From positions 2,108,001-2,172,000 of the forward strand of contig NZ_JANLCM010000001.1 in the NCBI RefSeq assembly GCF_024979235.1: a stretch of DNA of 64,000 nt, written 5' to 3'. Origin of the DNA: Herbiconiux aconitum. Lineage in GTDB: Bacteria; Actinomycetota; Actinomycetes; Actinomycetales; Microbacteriaceae. Positions 8,362 to 16,835 of this stretch are shown piece after piece. A program made the translations under genes and the position numbers. Position 1 is the stretch's first letter. The number at the start of each line of letters is the position of its first letter. The notes under the pieces were generated by a model. The model was not told the DNA's origin. It did not search any database and was given only the letters and a program-made list of their open reading frames with translations.

Positions 8362-8457
8362 AACCACCGGTGACACCCTCCGGGGGCTGGCGTCGATCGG
8401 CGCCGGCCCCTCGGGGCTTCCCGTCCGATCGCCTCAGGCGTACCGAACGGCCGCAGA

Positions 8458-9927
8458 TCACACCGTGGGCGCATGGCGGTCGAGAAACTCGTAGACCTCC
8501 GTGGTGTCGACCCCGGTGAAGCCCGACGTCGGCATGGCCGCGTGCAGCGACGAGTTGAGACGCGCGCTGGGCTGCGCCTGCCCACTCCAGCGGGCGGCGA
8601 GCTCGGTGGGCGGCTGCCGGCAGCAGCTGTCGTCGGGGCATCCGGACGCAAAGCGGTTGGCGGTGTCGCGACCCCGGAACCACTTCGCGTGGGCGAACGC
8701 CGTGCCGACCGACACCGAGAACTGACCTCGCGAAGAGGGTTGGATGCGCGACGTGCACCAGTACGTCCCGGCGGGCTTGTCGGTGTACTGGTGGTAGGGG
8801 CTGAAGCGGTCTTCGACGTCGAAGACGCGGCGGGCGCTCCAGAAGCGGCAGACGGTCTGGCCCTCCACCGCACCGAGCGCATCGGTAGGGAACTGCACGT
8901 TGTCGTTCTCGTAGGCCTTCGAGATGGTGCCCGACTCGTGCACCTTCAAGAAGTGCACCGGGATGCCGAGGTGCTCCGTGGCCAGGTTCGTGAAGCGGTG
9001 CGCCGCCGTCTCGTAGCTCACCCCGAACGCATCGCGCAGGTCCTCGACCGACAGCTCACGCGCATCCTTCGCCGCCGACAGGATCTCGACCGCACCCTTC
9101 TCGGGAATGAGGAGGGCCGCCGCGAGGTAGTTCGTCTGCACCCGCTGCTGCAGGAACTCCGCGTAGTCCTGCGGCTCTGACAGCTGCAGCACGTGCGACG
9201 ACAGGGCCTGCAGCACGACCGAGCGCGGGTCGGCATCCGGTGATTGGCCGAGCGGTACGTAGATGCGGCCGTTCTTCAGATCAGTGACCGAGCGCGTCGA
9301 ACCCGGGAGGTCGCCGACGTAGTGGAGCGTGAAACCGAGATGCGACGCCAGATCGGATGCGACGCGCTGCGACAAAGGACCGCCGGTGTGTCCTACGGCC
9401 GCGTGCAACTGCGCCGCCGTCTGCTCGAGCTCGGCGAAGTAGTTGTGGCGCTGACGCATCGCCTTGCGCAATGACGTGTTCGCCCGCCGGGCCTCCTCGG
9501 GGGTGGCCGCGCGCTCGCCGTGAATGCGCTCGAGCTCACGGTGCAGGCCCAGGATGGTCTCGATCGCATCGTCACTCAGCGACTTGCGCACCGGAAGCGG
9601 CGGCAGACCCAGCGACGCGAACAACGGTCCACGCTGCGCGCGCTCCAGCGCGATCTCGAGCGCCGCCCGGCGCGACGGCGGCTCCGCTGAGAGCAGTTGG
9701 TCGACGCTGACGTCGAACACCCGCGCGAAACGCTGCAACTCGCCGAGCTTCAGCTCGCGCTTGCCGTTCTCGATCACCGACACCTGCGACGGTGCGCGGC
9801 CGATGGCGGCGCCGAGGTCGTCGAGCGTGAGTCCGCGATCGGAGCGGAGCTGGCGGATTCGACGGCCGATCGTCAATGAATCGAGCATGTAGTCATCATC
9901 GACGGGCCCGGGAACGGATGGGGGCAT
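8458..9927 (-). CDS. ramB: RamB-type XRE/ScfR-family regulator of acetate and glyoxylate-shunt genes
   Basis: 489 aa. An N-terminal XRE helix-turn-helix (IGRRIRQLRSDRGLTLDDLGAAIGRAPSQVSVIENGKREL, about residues 20-58) is followed by an IrrE-like middle region (YLAAALLIPEKGAVEILSAAKD) and the C-terminal DUF2083 domain with conserved Cys residues (GCPDDSCC, CRFWSARRVF). Architecture and length match RamB of Corynebacterium, the regulator of aceA/aceB, acetate activation and related genes. The glyoxylate-shunt genes begin 1.2 kb away on the other strand, supporting the same role. It may sense a short-chain acyl-CoA through the ScfR domain, which is family knowledge rather than seen here. A second in-frame ATG (codon 14) is a possible start. 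Confidence 0.85.
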   Translation of the reverse strand: MPPSVPGPVDDDYMLDSLTIGRRIRQLRSDRGLTLDDLGAAIGRAPSQVSVIENGKRELKLGELQRFARVFDVSVDQLLSAEPPSRRAALEIALERAQRGPLFASLGLPPLPVRKSLSDDAIETILGLHRELERIHGERAATPEEARRANTSLRKAMRQRHNYFAELEQTAAQLHAAVGHTGGPLSQRVASDLASHLGFTLHYVGDLPGSTRSVTDLKNGRIYVPLGQSPDADPRSVVLQALSSHVLQLSEPQDYAEFLQQRVQTNYLAAALLIPEKGAVEILSAAKDARELSVEDLRDAFGVSYETAAHRFTNLATEHLGIPVHFLKVHESGTISKAYENDNVQFPTDALGAVEGQTVCRFWSARRVFDVEDRFSPYHQYTDKPAGTYWCTSRIQPSSRGQFSVSVGTAFAHAKWFRGRDTANRFASGCPDDSCCRQPPTELAARWSGQAQPSARLNSSLHAAMPTSGFTGVDTTEVYEFLDRHAPTV

Positions 9928-9973
9928 GCCGACAGCTTCTCATCTCCGGTTCTTTGTGAAAACAGAAGAAGTC

Positions 9974-9984
9974 CAGAACTTCTG
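9974..9984. promoter_or_regulatory. palindrome CAGAACTTCTG upstream of ramB
   Basis: An 11-bp odd palindrome 47 bp upstream of the ramB start codon. Its 10-mer AGAACTTCTG recurs at 11067-11076 upstream of aceA, so it is a candidate RamB (auto)regulatory site. Confidence 0.4.
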
Positions 9985-10060
9985 CCGGAATCTGCAGCGA
10001 GGGTGTGCGAAATGCTGTGGCTAGCGGAATTCAGGCGACAATTCGACCGTCGCTACAGGG

Positions 10061-10315
10061 TTACTCGGGCTTCATCCGAGTGGTCTTGTAAGGGGCACCG
10101 TTCTTGTCGTAGGTCACCCATTCGCCGACTTGAGCTCCTGCCTCGAAGGTGCCTGACCGCATGATCGTGCCGTCGAGCCGGAACCACTCCCAGTAGCCAT
10201 GCGGCTCCCCGTCGAGATTCTGTCCCTGTGCCCGCACCGAGCCATCGCGGTGCAACTGTGTGTGGGGCACGAGCTGGTTGGGGTCGGTCGCCTCGTCGCC
10301 CTGCGCAGGTGTCAT
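10061..10315 (-). CDS. small MORN-repeat (YwqK-like) protein
   Basis: 84 aa. It contains successive MORN-like units of the form DGSVRAQGQNLDGEPHGYWEWF and DGTIMRSGTFEAGAQVGEWVTYDKNG, as in the YwqK/COG2849 family often labelled antitoxin. There is no signal peptide or membrane segment. It follows the VOC gene by about 10 bp and is the last gene of an ArsR-VOC-MORN group. No toxin partner is visible, so an antitoxin role is unsupported here. Confidence 0.65.
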   Translation of the reverse strand: MTPAQGDEATDPNQLVPHTQLHRDGSVRAQGQNLDGEPHGYWEWFRLDGTIMRSGTFEAGAQVGEWVTYDKNGAPYKTTRMKPE

Positions 10316-10325
10316 CGTCGCTTCC

Positions 10326-10715
10326 TCAACCGACCCACTGCGCGAGCTGCAGCAGGTTGCCGCAGGTGTCGTCGAGCACGGCGATGATCACCGGCCCCAT
10401 CGCCGTGGGAGGCTGGGTGAACGTCTCGCCCAGCGCGAGCAGGCGGTCGTATTCCGCTTGCACGTCGTCGACGCCGAGGACGCAGAACGGGATGCCGTCG
10501 GCAAGCAGTGCGTCGGTAAACGGCACGACGGCCGGATGGCCCTTCGGCTCGAGCGAGATCTGGGTGCTGTCTGGTCGTTCGGGGTCGACTACGGTGAGCC
10601 AGCGGTGTTCGCCCATTGGGATGTCGGCGGACACCGTGAACCCCAGGCGCGTCGTGTAGAACTCGAGGGCGTGTTGCTGGTCGTCGACGAAGATGCTCAC
10701 GGTTTGGAGTTTCAT
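10326..10715 (-). CDS. VOC (glyoxalase/bleomycin resistance) superfamily protein
   Basis: 129 aa with the paired beta-alpha-beta-beta-beta modules of the vicinal oxygen chelate superfamily: MKLQTVSIFVDDQQHALEFYTTRLGFTV at the N-terminus, EHRWLTVVDPE, and VLDDTCGNLLQLAQW near the end. The ATG overlaps the TGA of the ArsR gene as ATGA. ArsR-VOC pairs are frequent in actinobacteria, and the regulator probably controls this enzyme. The substrate is unknown; dioxygenase, glyoxalase and resistance-binding functions are all possible in the superfamily. Confidence 0.85.
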   Translation of the reverse strand: MKLQTVSIFVDDQQHALEFYTTRLGFTVSADIPMGEHRWLTVVDPERPDSTQISLEPKGHPAVVPFTDALLADGIPFCVLGVDDVQAEYDRLLALGETFTQPPTAMGPVIIAVLDDTCGNLLQLAQWVG

Positions 10716-10993
10716 GGGGTGGCCTTTCTCGGGCGCCATCGCTCGGTGATCTGCGAGAGCGGAGTCGTGTCGATGGTGTGGAACTTGTAGCGGCCGCGGC
10801 GCTCGGTGTGCACGAGACCGGCCTGCTCGAGCACGTCCAGATGCTGCGACACAGCCTGCCGTGAGGGCGTCAGGTCGTGGTTCATCGCGAGCCGGGAACA
10901 CAGCTCGAACAGTGTCTGCTCGTCGCGCTCCAGGAGCTCGTCGAGCAGTGCGCGCCGCGTCTGGTCGGCAAGAGCCTTGTACACGTCGGCCAC
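10712..10993 (-). CDS. ArsR-family transcriptional regulator (probably leaderless)
   Basis: 93 aa when started at GTG 10993: VADVYKALADQTRRALLDELLERDE is a canonical ArsR N-terminus, followed by the winged helix with recognition helix SRQAVSQHLDVLEQAGLV. The frame extends to a TTG at 11011, but that codon lies inside an inverted repeat sitting between a good -35 and -10; transcription would begin at about 10994, so the message appears leaderless from GTG 10993. No Cys metal site is obvious, so it belongs to the non-metal ArsR/SdpR-like type. It is coupled to the VOC gene. Confidence 0.85.
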   Translation of the reverse strand: MADVYKALADQTRRALLDELLERDEQTLFELCSRLAMNHDLTPSRQAVSQHLDVLEQAGLVHTERRGRYKFHTIDTTPLSQITERWRPRKATP

Positions 10994-11000
10994 GTCTCTG

Positions 11001-11030
11001 AGAATAGGCAAGTAAGGACTTGCCTGTCAA
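11001..11030 (-). promoter_or_regulatory. ArsR promoter with operator in the -35/-10 spacer
   Basis: On the minus strand TTGACA (11030-11025) and TATTCT (11006-11001) are separated by 18 bp. The inverted repeat AGGCAAG (11006-11012), 6 bp, CTTGCCT (11019-11025) fills the spacer, consistent with autorepression of the ArsR-VOC-MORN genes. Confidence 0.65.
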
Positions 11031-11066
11031 TGCCTGTCCGCTTCTTCGGGAAAGCGGAAGAACGCG

Positions 11067-11076
11067 AGAACTTCTG
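11067..11076. promoter_or_regulatory. AGAACTTCTG motif upstream of aceA
   Basis: The same 10-mer as at 9975-9984 upstream of ramB, here about 96 bp before the aceA ATG. Candidate RamB site. Confidence 0.4.
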
Positions 11077-11171
11077 GCGACGAATCCCGCAATGAACGGT
11101 TGCGGTGGCCGCAGAGTCGAACTCGAGCAGCTTTTCCCGCTGCGATGGCAGACCGCATTGGAGCATTCGTC

Positions 11172-12461
11172 ATGACCAGCCGACCCGGAGACCAGACCCA
11201 GACCGCCGCCGCCCTCGAGACGTCGTGGAAGACGGATGCCCGCTGGAACGGCATCGAGCGCGACTACAGCGCCGAAGACGTCATCGCCCTCCGCGGCCGA
11301 GTTCAAGAAGAGCACACCCTCGCCAAGCGCGGCGCCGAACGCCTCTGGGAACTCATCCAAACCGAGGAATGGGTGCCCGCTCTCGGCGCCCTCACCGGCA
11401 ACCAGGCCGTGCAGCAGGTGCGCGCCGGCCTCAAGGCCATCTACCTCTCGGGCTGGCAGGTCGCCGCCGACGCCAACCTCAGCGGACAGACCTACCCCGA
11501 CCAGAGCCTCTACCCGGCCAACTCCGTTCCGGCCGTCGTGCGTCGCATCAACAACGCGCTGCTCCGCGCCGACCAGATCGAGACCTCCGAGGGCCTGCCC
11601 GACCGCGAGTGGATGGCGCCGATCGTCGCGGATGCGGAAGCCGGCTTCGGCGGGCCCCTGAACGCCTACGAACTCATGAGCTCCATGATCGCCGCCGGCG
11701 CCGCGGGCGTGCACTGGGAAGACCAGCTGGCCAGCGAGAAGAAGTGCGGACACATGGGAGGCAAGGTGCTCATCCCGACCTCGCAGCACATCCGCACGCT
11801 CAACGCCGCCCGCCTCGCCGCCGACGTCGCCGGCGTGCCCAGCATCATCATTGCCCGCACCGACTCGCTCGCCGCCAACCTCATCACGAGCGACGTCGAC
11901 GAGCGCGACCGCCCCTTCCTCGACGGCACCCGCACCCCCGAGGGCTTCTACGGCACCACGCCCGGAATCGAGACCGTGCTCGCCCGCGGCCTCGCCTACG
12001 CGCCCTACGCCGACCTGCTCTGGGTCGAGTCGTCAGAACCCGACATCGAGCTGGCCCGGCGCTTCGCCGCCACGATCCACGCAGAATTCCCCGGCAAGCT
12101 GCTCGCCTACAACTGCAGCCCGAGCTTCAACTGGAAGAGCAAGCTGAACGACGAGCAGATCGCGAGCTTCCAGCGCGAGCTCGCGAGCATGGGATACGCG
12201 TTCCAGTTCATCACCCTCGCGGGCTTCCATGCCCTCAACCACTCCATGTACACGCTCGCCCGCGGCTACGGCGAACGGCACATGAGCGCCTACGTCGAGC
12301 TGCAGGAGGCCGAATTCGCCTCCGAAGCCGACGGCTACACGGCGACGCGCCACCAGCGCGAAGTCGGCACCGGCTATTTCGATCGAATCGCCACGGCCCT
12401 GAACCCCTCGAGCGCCACTCTCGCGCTCGTGGGCTCGACCGAATCCGAGCAGTTCCACTGA
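11172..12461 (+). CDS. aceA: isocitrate lyase
   Basis: 429 aa, the usual length of bacterial isocitrate lyase. It cleaves isocitrate to succinate and glyoxylate in the glyoxylate shunt. The active-site signature [10 protein letters not shown] is intact with catalytic C192; the magnesium-site segments ([19 protein letters not shown]) and the C-terminal NCSPSFNWK are also present. ATG 11172 was chosen because GGAG lies 9-10 nt upstream and the protein starts in the usual place; earlier in-frame ATGs lack a ribosome site. The malate synthase gene follows after a 119-bp gap that contains a strong inverted repeat. Confidence 0.97.
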   Translation: MTSRPGDQTQTAAALETSWKTDARWNGIERDYSAEDVIALRGRVQEEHTLAKRGAERLWELIQTEEWVPALGALTGNQAVQQVRAGLKAIYLSGWQVAADANLSGQTYPDQSLYPANSVPAVVRRINNALLRADQIETSEGLPDREWMAPIVADAEAGFGGPLNAYELMSSMIAAGAAGVHWEDQLASEKKCGHMGGKVLIPTSQHIRTLNAARLAADVAGVPSIIIARTDSLAANLITSDVDERDRPFLDGTRTPEGFYGTTPGIETVLARGLAYAPYADLLWVESSEPDIELARRFAATIHAEFPGKLLAYNCSPSFNWKSKLNDEQIASFQRELASMGYAFQFITLAGFHALNHSMYTLARGYGERHMSAYVELQEAEFASEADGYTATRHQREVGTGYFDRIATALNPSSATLALVGSTESEQFH

Positions 12462-12483
12462 GCTGCACCCACCGGCGCAACGC

Positions 12484-12531
12484 GAAACGACGGGGATTCT
12501 CTCCCTCGCCGGACTGAGAGTCCGTCGTTTC
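12484..12531. terminator. inverted repeat between aceA and aceB (terminator or attenuator)
   Basis: GAAACGACGG (12484-12493) pairs perfectly with CCGTCGTTTC (12522-12531); inside, GATTCTC and GAGAGTC-like segments can extend the stem. There is no U-tract. It could end aceA transcripts or partially separate aceA from aceB expression. Confidence 0.5.
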
Positions 12532-12580
12532 CGCTGATCCGCCCGAAACTCCGACGTTTTCGACAGACGAAAGGCCTGAC

Positions 12581-14224
12581 ATGTCTCCCCACACCAGATC
12601 CACCGCCATCACCGTCCACGCCGAGCATGGCGACCGCTTCGACGAGATCCTCACCCCCGAGGCGCTCGCGTTCGTCGCCCGGCTGCACGACCAGTTCGCC
12701 GGCCGCCGCCAGGAGCGCCTGAACGACCGGATGCTCCAGCGCAAGGCCATCGAGAACGGCCGCAACCTGCGCTTCCTGCCCGAGACATCCGCTATTCGCG
12801 AGAACATCGAGTGGCGCGTCGCCGGAGCCGGCCCAGGCCTCGAAGACCGCCGGGTGGAGATCACCGGCCCGACCGACCGCAAGATGACGGTCAACGCCCT
12901 CAACTCCGGCGCCAAGGCGTGGCTCGCCGACCTCGAAGACGCCACGAGCCCCACCTGGGAGAACGTGATCGGCGGCCAGATCAACCTGTTCGACGCCATC
13001 CGCGGCCAGGTCGACTTCACGAGCGACGAGGGCAAGGAGTACCGGGTCGGCGCGCAGACACCGACGATCATCCTCCGCCCCCGCGGCTGGCACCTGGTGG
13101 AGAAGCACCTCGGCTACCGGGACCGCGCCGGGCACACCCGCCCGGCCAGCGCGAGCCTCGTCGACTTCGGGCTCTACTTCTTCCACAACGCGAAGGCTCT
13201 CATCGCGAACGGCCGCGGCCCGTACTTCTACCTGCCGAAGCTCGAGAACCACCTCGAGGCGCGGTTGTGGGACGACATCTTCACCTTCTCCGAGAACGCC
13301 CTCGGCATCGCGCGCGGCACCATTCGGGCGACGGTGCTGATCGAGACGATCACGGCGGCGTTCGAGATGGACGAGATCCTCTACGAACTGCGCGACCACT
13401 GCGCGGGCCTCAACGCCGGCCGCTGGGACTACATCTTCTCGATGATCAAGACCTTCCGCGACCGCGGCCGCAGCTACGTCTTCCCCGACCGCGACCGGAT
13501 CACCATGACGGTGCCGTTCATGCGCGCCTACACCGAGCTGCTCGTGCAGACCTGCCACAAGCGGGGAGCACATGCCATCGGAGGCATGAGCGCCTTCATC
13601 CCGAACCGCCGCGACCCCGAGGTCACGGAGCGAGCACTCGCTAAGGTGGCCGACGACAAGCGGCGCGAGGCCGGCGATGGCTTCGACGGAACGTGGGTGG
13701 CGCATCCGGACCTCATCGCCACCGCCCGGGCAGAGTTCGACGCCGTGCTGGGCGAAGCCCCGAACCAGCTCGAACGGCAGCGCCCCGAGGTGCACGTCAC
13801 GGCCGCCGAGCTCGTCGACCTGAGCTCCCTCGAACCGCGGGTGACGGATGCGGGAGTGCGGTCGAACGTGTCGGTCGCACTCCGCTACATCGAGAGCTGG
13901 CTGCGCGGGATCGGCGCCGCGGCGATCGACAACCTGATGGAGGATGCGGCGACCGCCGAGATCTCGCGCTCGCAGCTCTGGCAGTGGATTCACCAGGGCA
14001 TCGTGACCGAAGAGGGCACGCGCATCACCCGAGCGTCCGTCGAGAACGTGCTGCACGACGTCATGCGAGGGCTGGACCGCTCGCTCGCCGACCGCTTCGA
14101 CGACGCCGAGAACATCGTGCGGCTGGTGGCGCTGGAGGACGACTTCCCGACCTTCCTCACGATTCCGGCGTATGCCCACTACCTCGTGGACACGGTGCCG
14201 GCGCGGGAGCTTGCCGCGGCGTGA
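12581..14224 (+). CDS. aceB: malate synthase A
   Basis: 547 aa, matching the malate synthase A family (about 530-550 aa) rather than the larger type G. It condenses glyoxylate with acetyl-CoA to malate. Conserved features are LNSGAKAWLADLEDATSPTWENVIGGQINL, ILRPRGWHLVEKH (active-site Arg region), IRATVLIETITAAFEMDEILYELR, GLNAGRWDYIFSMIK, and NLMEDAATAEISRSQLWQW (catalytic Asp loop). The ATG is preceded by GAAAGG. With aceA it completes the glyoxylate shunt for growth on acetate or fatty acids. Confidence 0.97.
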   Translation: MSPHTRSTAITVHAEHGDRFDEILTPEALAFVARLHDQFAGRRQERLNDRMLQRKAIENGRNLRFLPETSAIRENIEWRVAGAGPGLEDRRVEITGPTDRKMTVNALNSGAKAWLADLEDATSPTWENVIGGQINLFDAIRGQVDFTSDEGKEYRVGAQTPTIILRPRGWHLVEKHLGYRDRAGHTRPASASLVDFGLYFFHNAKALIANGRGPYFYLPKLENHLEARLWDDIFTFSENALGIARGTIRATVLIETITAAFEMDEILYELRDHCAGLNAGRWDYIFSMIKTFRDRGRSYVFPDRDRITMTVPFMRAYTELLVQTCHKRGAHAIGGMSAFIPNRRDPEVTERALAKVADDKRREAGDGFDGTWVAHPDLIATARAEFDAVLGEAPNQLERQRPEVHVTAAELVDLSSLEPRVTDAGVRSNVSVALRYIESWLRGIGAAAIDNLMEDAATAEISRSQLWQWIHQGIVTEEGTRITRASVENVLHDVMRGLDRSLADRFDDAENIVRLVALEDDFPTFLTIPAYAHYLVDTVPARELAAA

Positions 14225-14276
14225 CGGGGCTGTGTTACCTGCCGTGGGGGCCGTGCTTCGCGCGGCCTCCACGGGC

Positions 14277-14335
14277 GGCGCCGGTCCCTGCCCGGCGCCG
14301 CGCGACATGTTCGCGTGAGGTCGCTTCGCGGCCTC
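14277..14335. terminator. two stem-loops after aceB
   Basis: GGCGCCGG (14277-14284) and CCGGCGCC (14292-14299) form a perfect stem with a 7-nt loop. A second stem (14317-14335) pairs GAGGTCGC with GCGGCCTC around TTC, with one G-T pair. Neither has a U-tract. The remainder of the 192-bp gap before the antiporter gene shows nothing recognisable. Confidence 0.5.
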
Positions 14336-14416
14336 GCGCTCACCCTGGGTCGTCGAGTACGGCCTGTTGCTTTTGTGTCTCGGTATCTCGTTGATCGTGC
14401 TTCATAATTGCCTTTT

Positions 14417-16000
14417 ATGACGACGGATACCGTGGGCACGATCGTATGGGTCGTCTCGTTCGTCGTGGTCACCGTCGCCGTGACCGGGCTCTCGCGGCGG
14501 GTCGGCTGGTCGGCACCCGTGGTGCTGGTGCTCGTCGGCGCGGTGGTGTCGTTCATCCCGGGCGTGCCGAACATCGAAGTCGAGCCCGACCTCATCCTCT
14601 ACGGCCTGCTGCCGCCGCTGCTGTTCGCCGCCGCCATGCGCACCTCCTTCGCCGACGTGCGCGCCCGGCGCGACAGCATCCTGCTGCTCTCCGTGGGCCT
14701 CGTCGCGTTCACCGTGCTGACGGTGGGTCTCACCGCCTGGTTGGTCATCCCGGCCATCACACTCGCCGCCGCGTTCGCGTTCGGTGCGGTGGTGGCGCCG
14801 ACGGATGCGGTGGCCGTGACCGCGGTGGCCGGTCGCCTCAGCCTTCCACGCCGACTGGTGACGGTGCTCGAAGGCGAGAGCCTGCTGAACGACGCCACCG
14901 CTCTCGTGGCCTTGAACGCCGCGGTCGCCGCGATCATCGCCACCGTGAACCCGGGCATGGTGGCGCTCGATTTCGGCATCGCCGTGGTGGGAGGCGTCGG
15001 GGTGGGGCTCGCGGTCGCCTTCGTGATGGCGTTCATCCGCAAGCAGCTGCGATCGCCCGTGCTCGACACCAGCCTGTCGCTGATCACGCCGTTCGTCGCC
15101 TTCATCCCGGCCCAGTTCATCCACGGCTCAGGGGTGCTGGCGGTCGTGGTGGCCGGACTCTACCTGGGCTACAAGGCACCCGTCATCCAGACCGCCGAGT
15201 CGCGCATCGCCGAGTCGCTGAACTGGCGCACCATTCAGTTCCTGCTCGAGAACGCGGTGTTCCTCTTCATCGGGCTCAGCCTGTTCTCGATCTTCCAGGC
15301 TGCCCTGACCTCGGGCCCGAGCGTGGGGGAGACGGTGTTCATCTCCGTCGTCGTGCTGCTCGTGCTCTTCCTCTCCCGCCTCGTGTGGATGGTGTTCACG
15401 ACGGCGCTCTACCGCTACGGCCCCCGGCACCTCCGCCAACGAGGGTGGAGTTGGCGCAACGGCATCGCGGTGTCGTTCGCGGGCATCCGGGGAGTGGTCA
15501 CGCTCGCGGCCGTCTTCCTGCTGCCGGAGGAGACGCCCTGGCGTGCCTTCTTGCAGTTCCTGGCCTTCATCGTGGTGGTCGGCACGCTGCTCGCCGGGCT
15601 GTCGCTGCCCGTGATCATCCGTCTTCTGAGGCTTCCCCCACCCGATTACTCGCAGGAGCAGACCGAGGCGCACATGCTGATGGCCGAGGCCCAGGCCATG
15701 GGGCTCGCGCGGCTCGAGGAAGAAGCGAGCGAAGCCGACGAGGAGCGCGTGCTGCAGCGCCTGCGGCTGAACGCGACGTTCCTCACCGACGCTCTCGAGA
15801 ACCCGGCGGCCGACGGGGTCGAGCCGCCGGCCACGGCCTACAACCGACTGCGCCGGGTCATGATCGAGGCCGAGCGCCAAGCCGTGCTGAACGCGCGTGC
15901 TGAGGGGCGCTACCAGGAGCGCGCCATCAAGTCCGTTCTGGCGAAGATCGACGTCGAAGAGACCGAACTCAACATCGGGCGGCCGAAGAAGACCGACTGA
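14417..16000 (+). CDS. CPA1-family Na+/H+ antiporter
   Basis: 527 aa. About 12 hydrophobic segments in the N-terminal 410 residues carry the CPA1 core (FGAVVAPTDAVAVTAVAGRL, then VLEGESLLNDATALVAL with the ND ion-binding pair, and later GIRGVVTLAAVFLLPE). A cytoplasmic C-terminal tail of about 110 residues is rich in charged helices (ARLEEEASEADEERVLQRLRLNA). It exchanges Na+ (or K+) for H+ across the membrane. ATG 14417 was chosen; a TTG 9 nt upstream is also open, and there is no convincing Shine-Dalgarno, so the mRNA may be leaderless. It is convergent with the SDR gene. Confidence 0.9.
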   Translation: MTTDTVGTIVWVVSFVVVTVAVTGLSRRVGWSAPVVLVLVGAVVSFIPGVPNIEVEPDLILYGLLPPLLFAAAMRTSFADVRARRDSILLLSVGLVAFTVLTVGLTAWLVIPAITLAAAFAFGAVVAPTDAVAVTAVAGRLSLPRRLVTVLEGESLLNDATALVALNAAVAAIIATVNPGMVALDFGIAVVGGVGVGLAVAFVMAFIRKQLRSPVLDTSLSLITPFVAFIPAQFIHGSGVLAVVVAGLYLGYKAPVIQTAESRIAESLNWRTIQFLLENAVFLFIGLSLFSIFQAALTSGPSVGETVFISVVVLLVLFLSRLVWMVFTTALYRYGPRHLRQRGWSWRNGIAVSFAGIRGVVTLAAVFLLPEETPWRAFLQFLAFIVVVGTLLAGLSLPVIIRLLRLPPPDYSQEQTEAHMLMAEAQAMGLARLEEEASEADEERVLQRLRLNATFLTDALENPAADGVEPPATAYNRLRRVMIEAERQAVLNARAEGRYQERAIKSVLAKIDVEETELNIGRPKKTD

Positions 16001-16003
16001 CCT

Positions 16004-16075
16004 CGGACTTCTCCAATCGAGGCGGCGACCGATGCCACCTGCGGGCGGGGCTGGCGTGTGGTTTGGAGAAGTCCG
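16004..16075. terminator. long inverted repeat between convergent antiporter and SDR genes
   Basis: CGGACTTCTCCAA (16004-16016) pairs perfectly with TTGGAGAAGTCCG (16063-16075), leaving a 46-nt GC-rich loop. It starts 4 bp after one stop codon and ends 11 bp before the other, a position fit for a bidirectional terminator. No T-tract is present. Confidence 0.6.
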
Positions 16076-16085
16076 GCCGCGAGGG

Positions 16086-16835
16086 CTACTCGGGGCGCAG
16101 GCGGAGGTTCTGCATGCCGCCGTCGACGGCGATCGACGTGCCGGTGGTGGAACCGGAGAGCGGGCTGGCCAAATAGGCCACAGCGTCGGCGACCTCGGAT
16201 GCCGCGACCAGCCGGCCGTGCGGCTGACGGGCGTCGAGCGCAGCACGTTCCGCTGCCGGATCGTCGGCCGAGTCGAGCAATCGCGCGACCCACGGGGTGT
16301 CGGCCGTGCCCGGATTGACGCAGTTGACGCGGATGCCCTCGCGCAGGTGATCGGCCGCCATCGCCCGGGTGAGCGAGAGCACGGCGCCTTTGGTCGCCGT
16401 GTACAGCGCGCGCTGCGGCAACCCCGCCGTGGCGGCGACCGAGGAGGTGTTCACGATGGCGGCCGACGGCGAGAGGCGGAGGTGAGGAAGGGCGGCGCGC
16501 GTCACACGGGCCATCCCGACCACGTTGATGTCGAACACGCGGTGCCATTCGTCGTCGTCGTTGTCGGCCACGGTGCCCACCGCACCGACGCCGGCGTTGT
16601 TGACCACGATGTCGATGCGGCCGAACTTCTCGGCGACGGCAGCGATCGCCGCCTGCACCGAGGCGTCGTCGGCGACGTTCGCGGCGACCGCGAAATGCTC
16701 CGGATGCGCGCCGTCGGGATTCAGGTCGAGCACGGCGACCTGCGCCCCGCCCTCGTGGAGCCGATCGGCGATCGCCGCTCCGATGCCGGAGGCGCCGCCC
16801 GTGACCACCGCGACGAGACCGCCGAACTCGATCAT
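16086..16835 (-). CDS. SDR-family dehydrogenase, probable 2-keto-3-deoxy-L-fuconate dehydrogenase
   Basis: 249 aa classical short-chain dehydrogenase: NAD-binding TGGASGIG (residues 12-19), NNAG, catalytic Ser in NTSSVAA and the YTATK catalytic pair, ending in SIAVDGGMQ. The ATG overlaps the FAH-type hydrolase stop as TGATG. In the non-phosphorylating L-fucose pathway this step oxidises 2-keto-3-deoxy-L-fuconate to the 2,4-diketo acid, the substrate of the neighbouring hydrolase. The assignment rests on the complete pathway around it; the SDR fold alone does not fix the substrate. Confidence 0.85.
   Translation of the reverse strand: MIEFGGLVAVVTGGASGIGAAIADRLHEGGAQVAVLDLNPDGAHPEHFAVAANVADDASVQAAIAAVAEKFGRIDIVVNNAGVGAVGTVADNDDDEWHRVFDINVVGMARVTRAALPHLRLSPSAAIVNTSSVAATAGLPQRALYTATKGAVLSLTRAMAADHLREGIRVNCVNPGTADTPWVARLLDSADDPAAERAALDARQPHGRLVAASEVADAVAYLASPLSGSTTGTSIAVDGGMQNLRLRPE

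Noticed and set aside
10061..10315. Toxin-antitoxin module
   Set aside because: The MORN protein belongs to a family named antitoxin, but no toxin-like gene lies beside it.
12374..14308. 644-codon minus-strand open frame opposite malate synthase
   Set aside because: Shadow frame; the plus strand encodes a complete malate synthase with all signatures.
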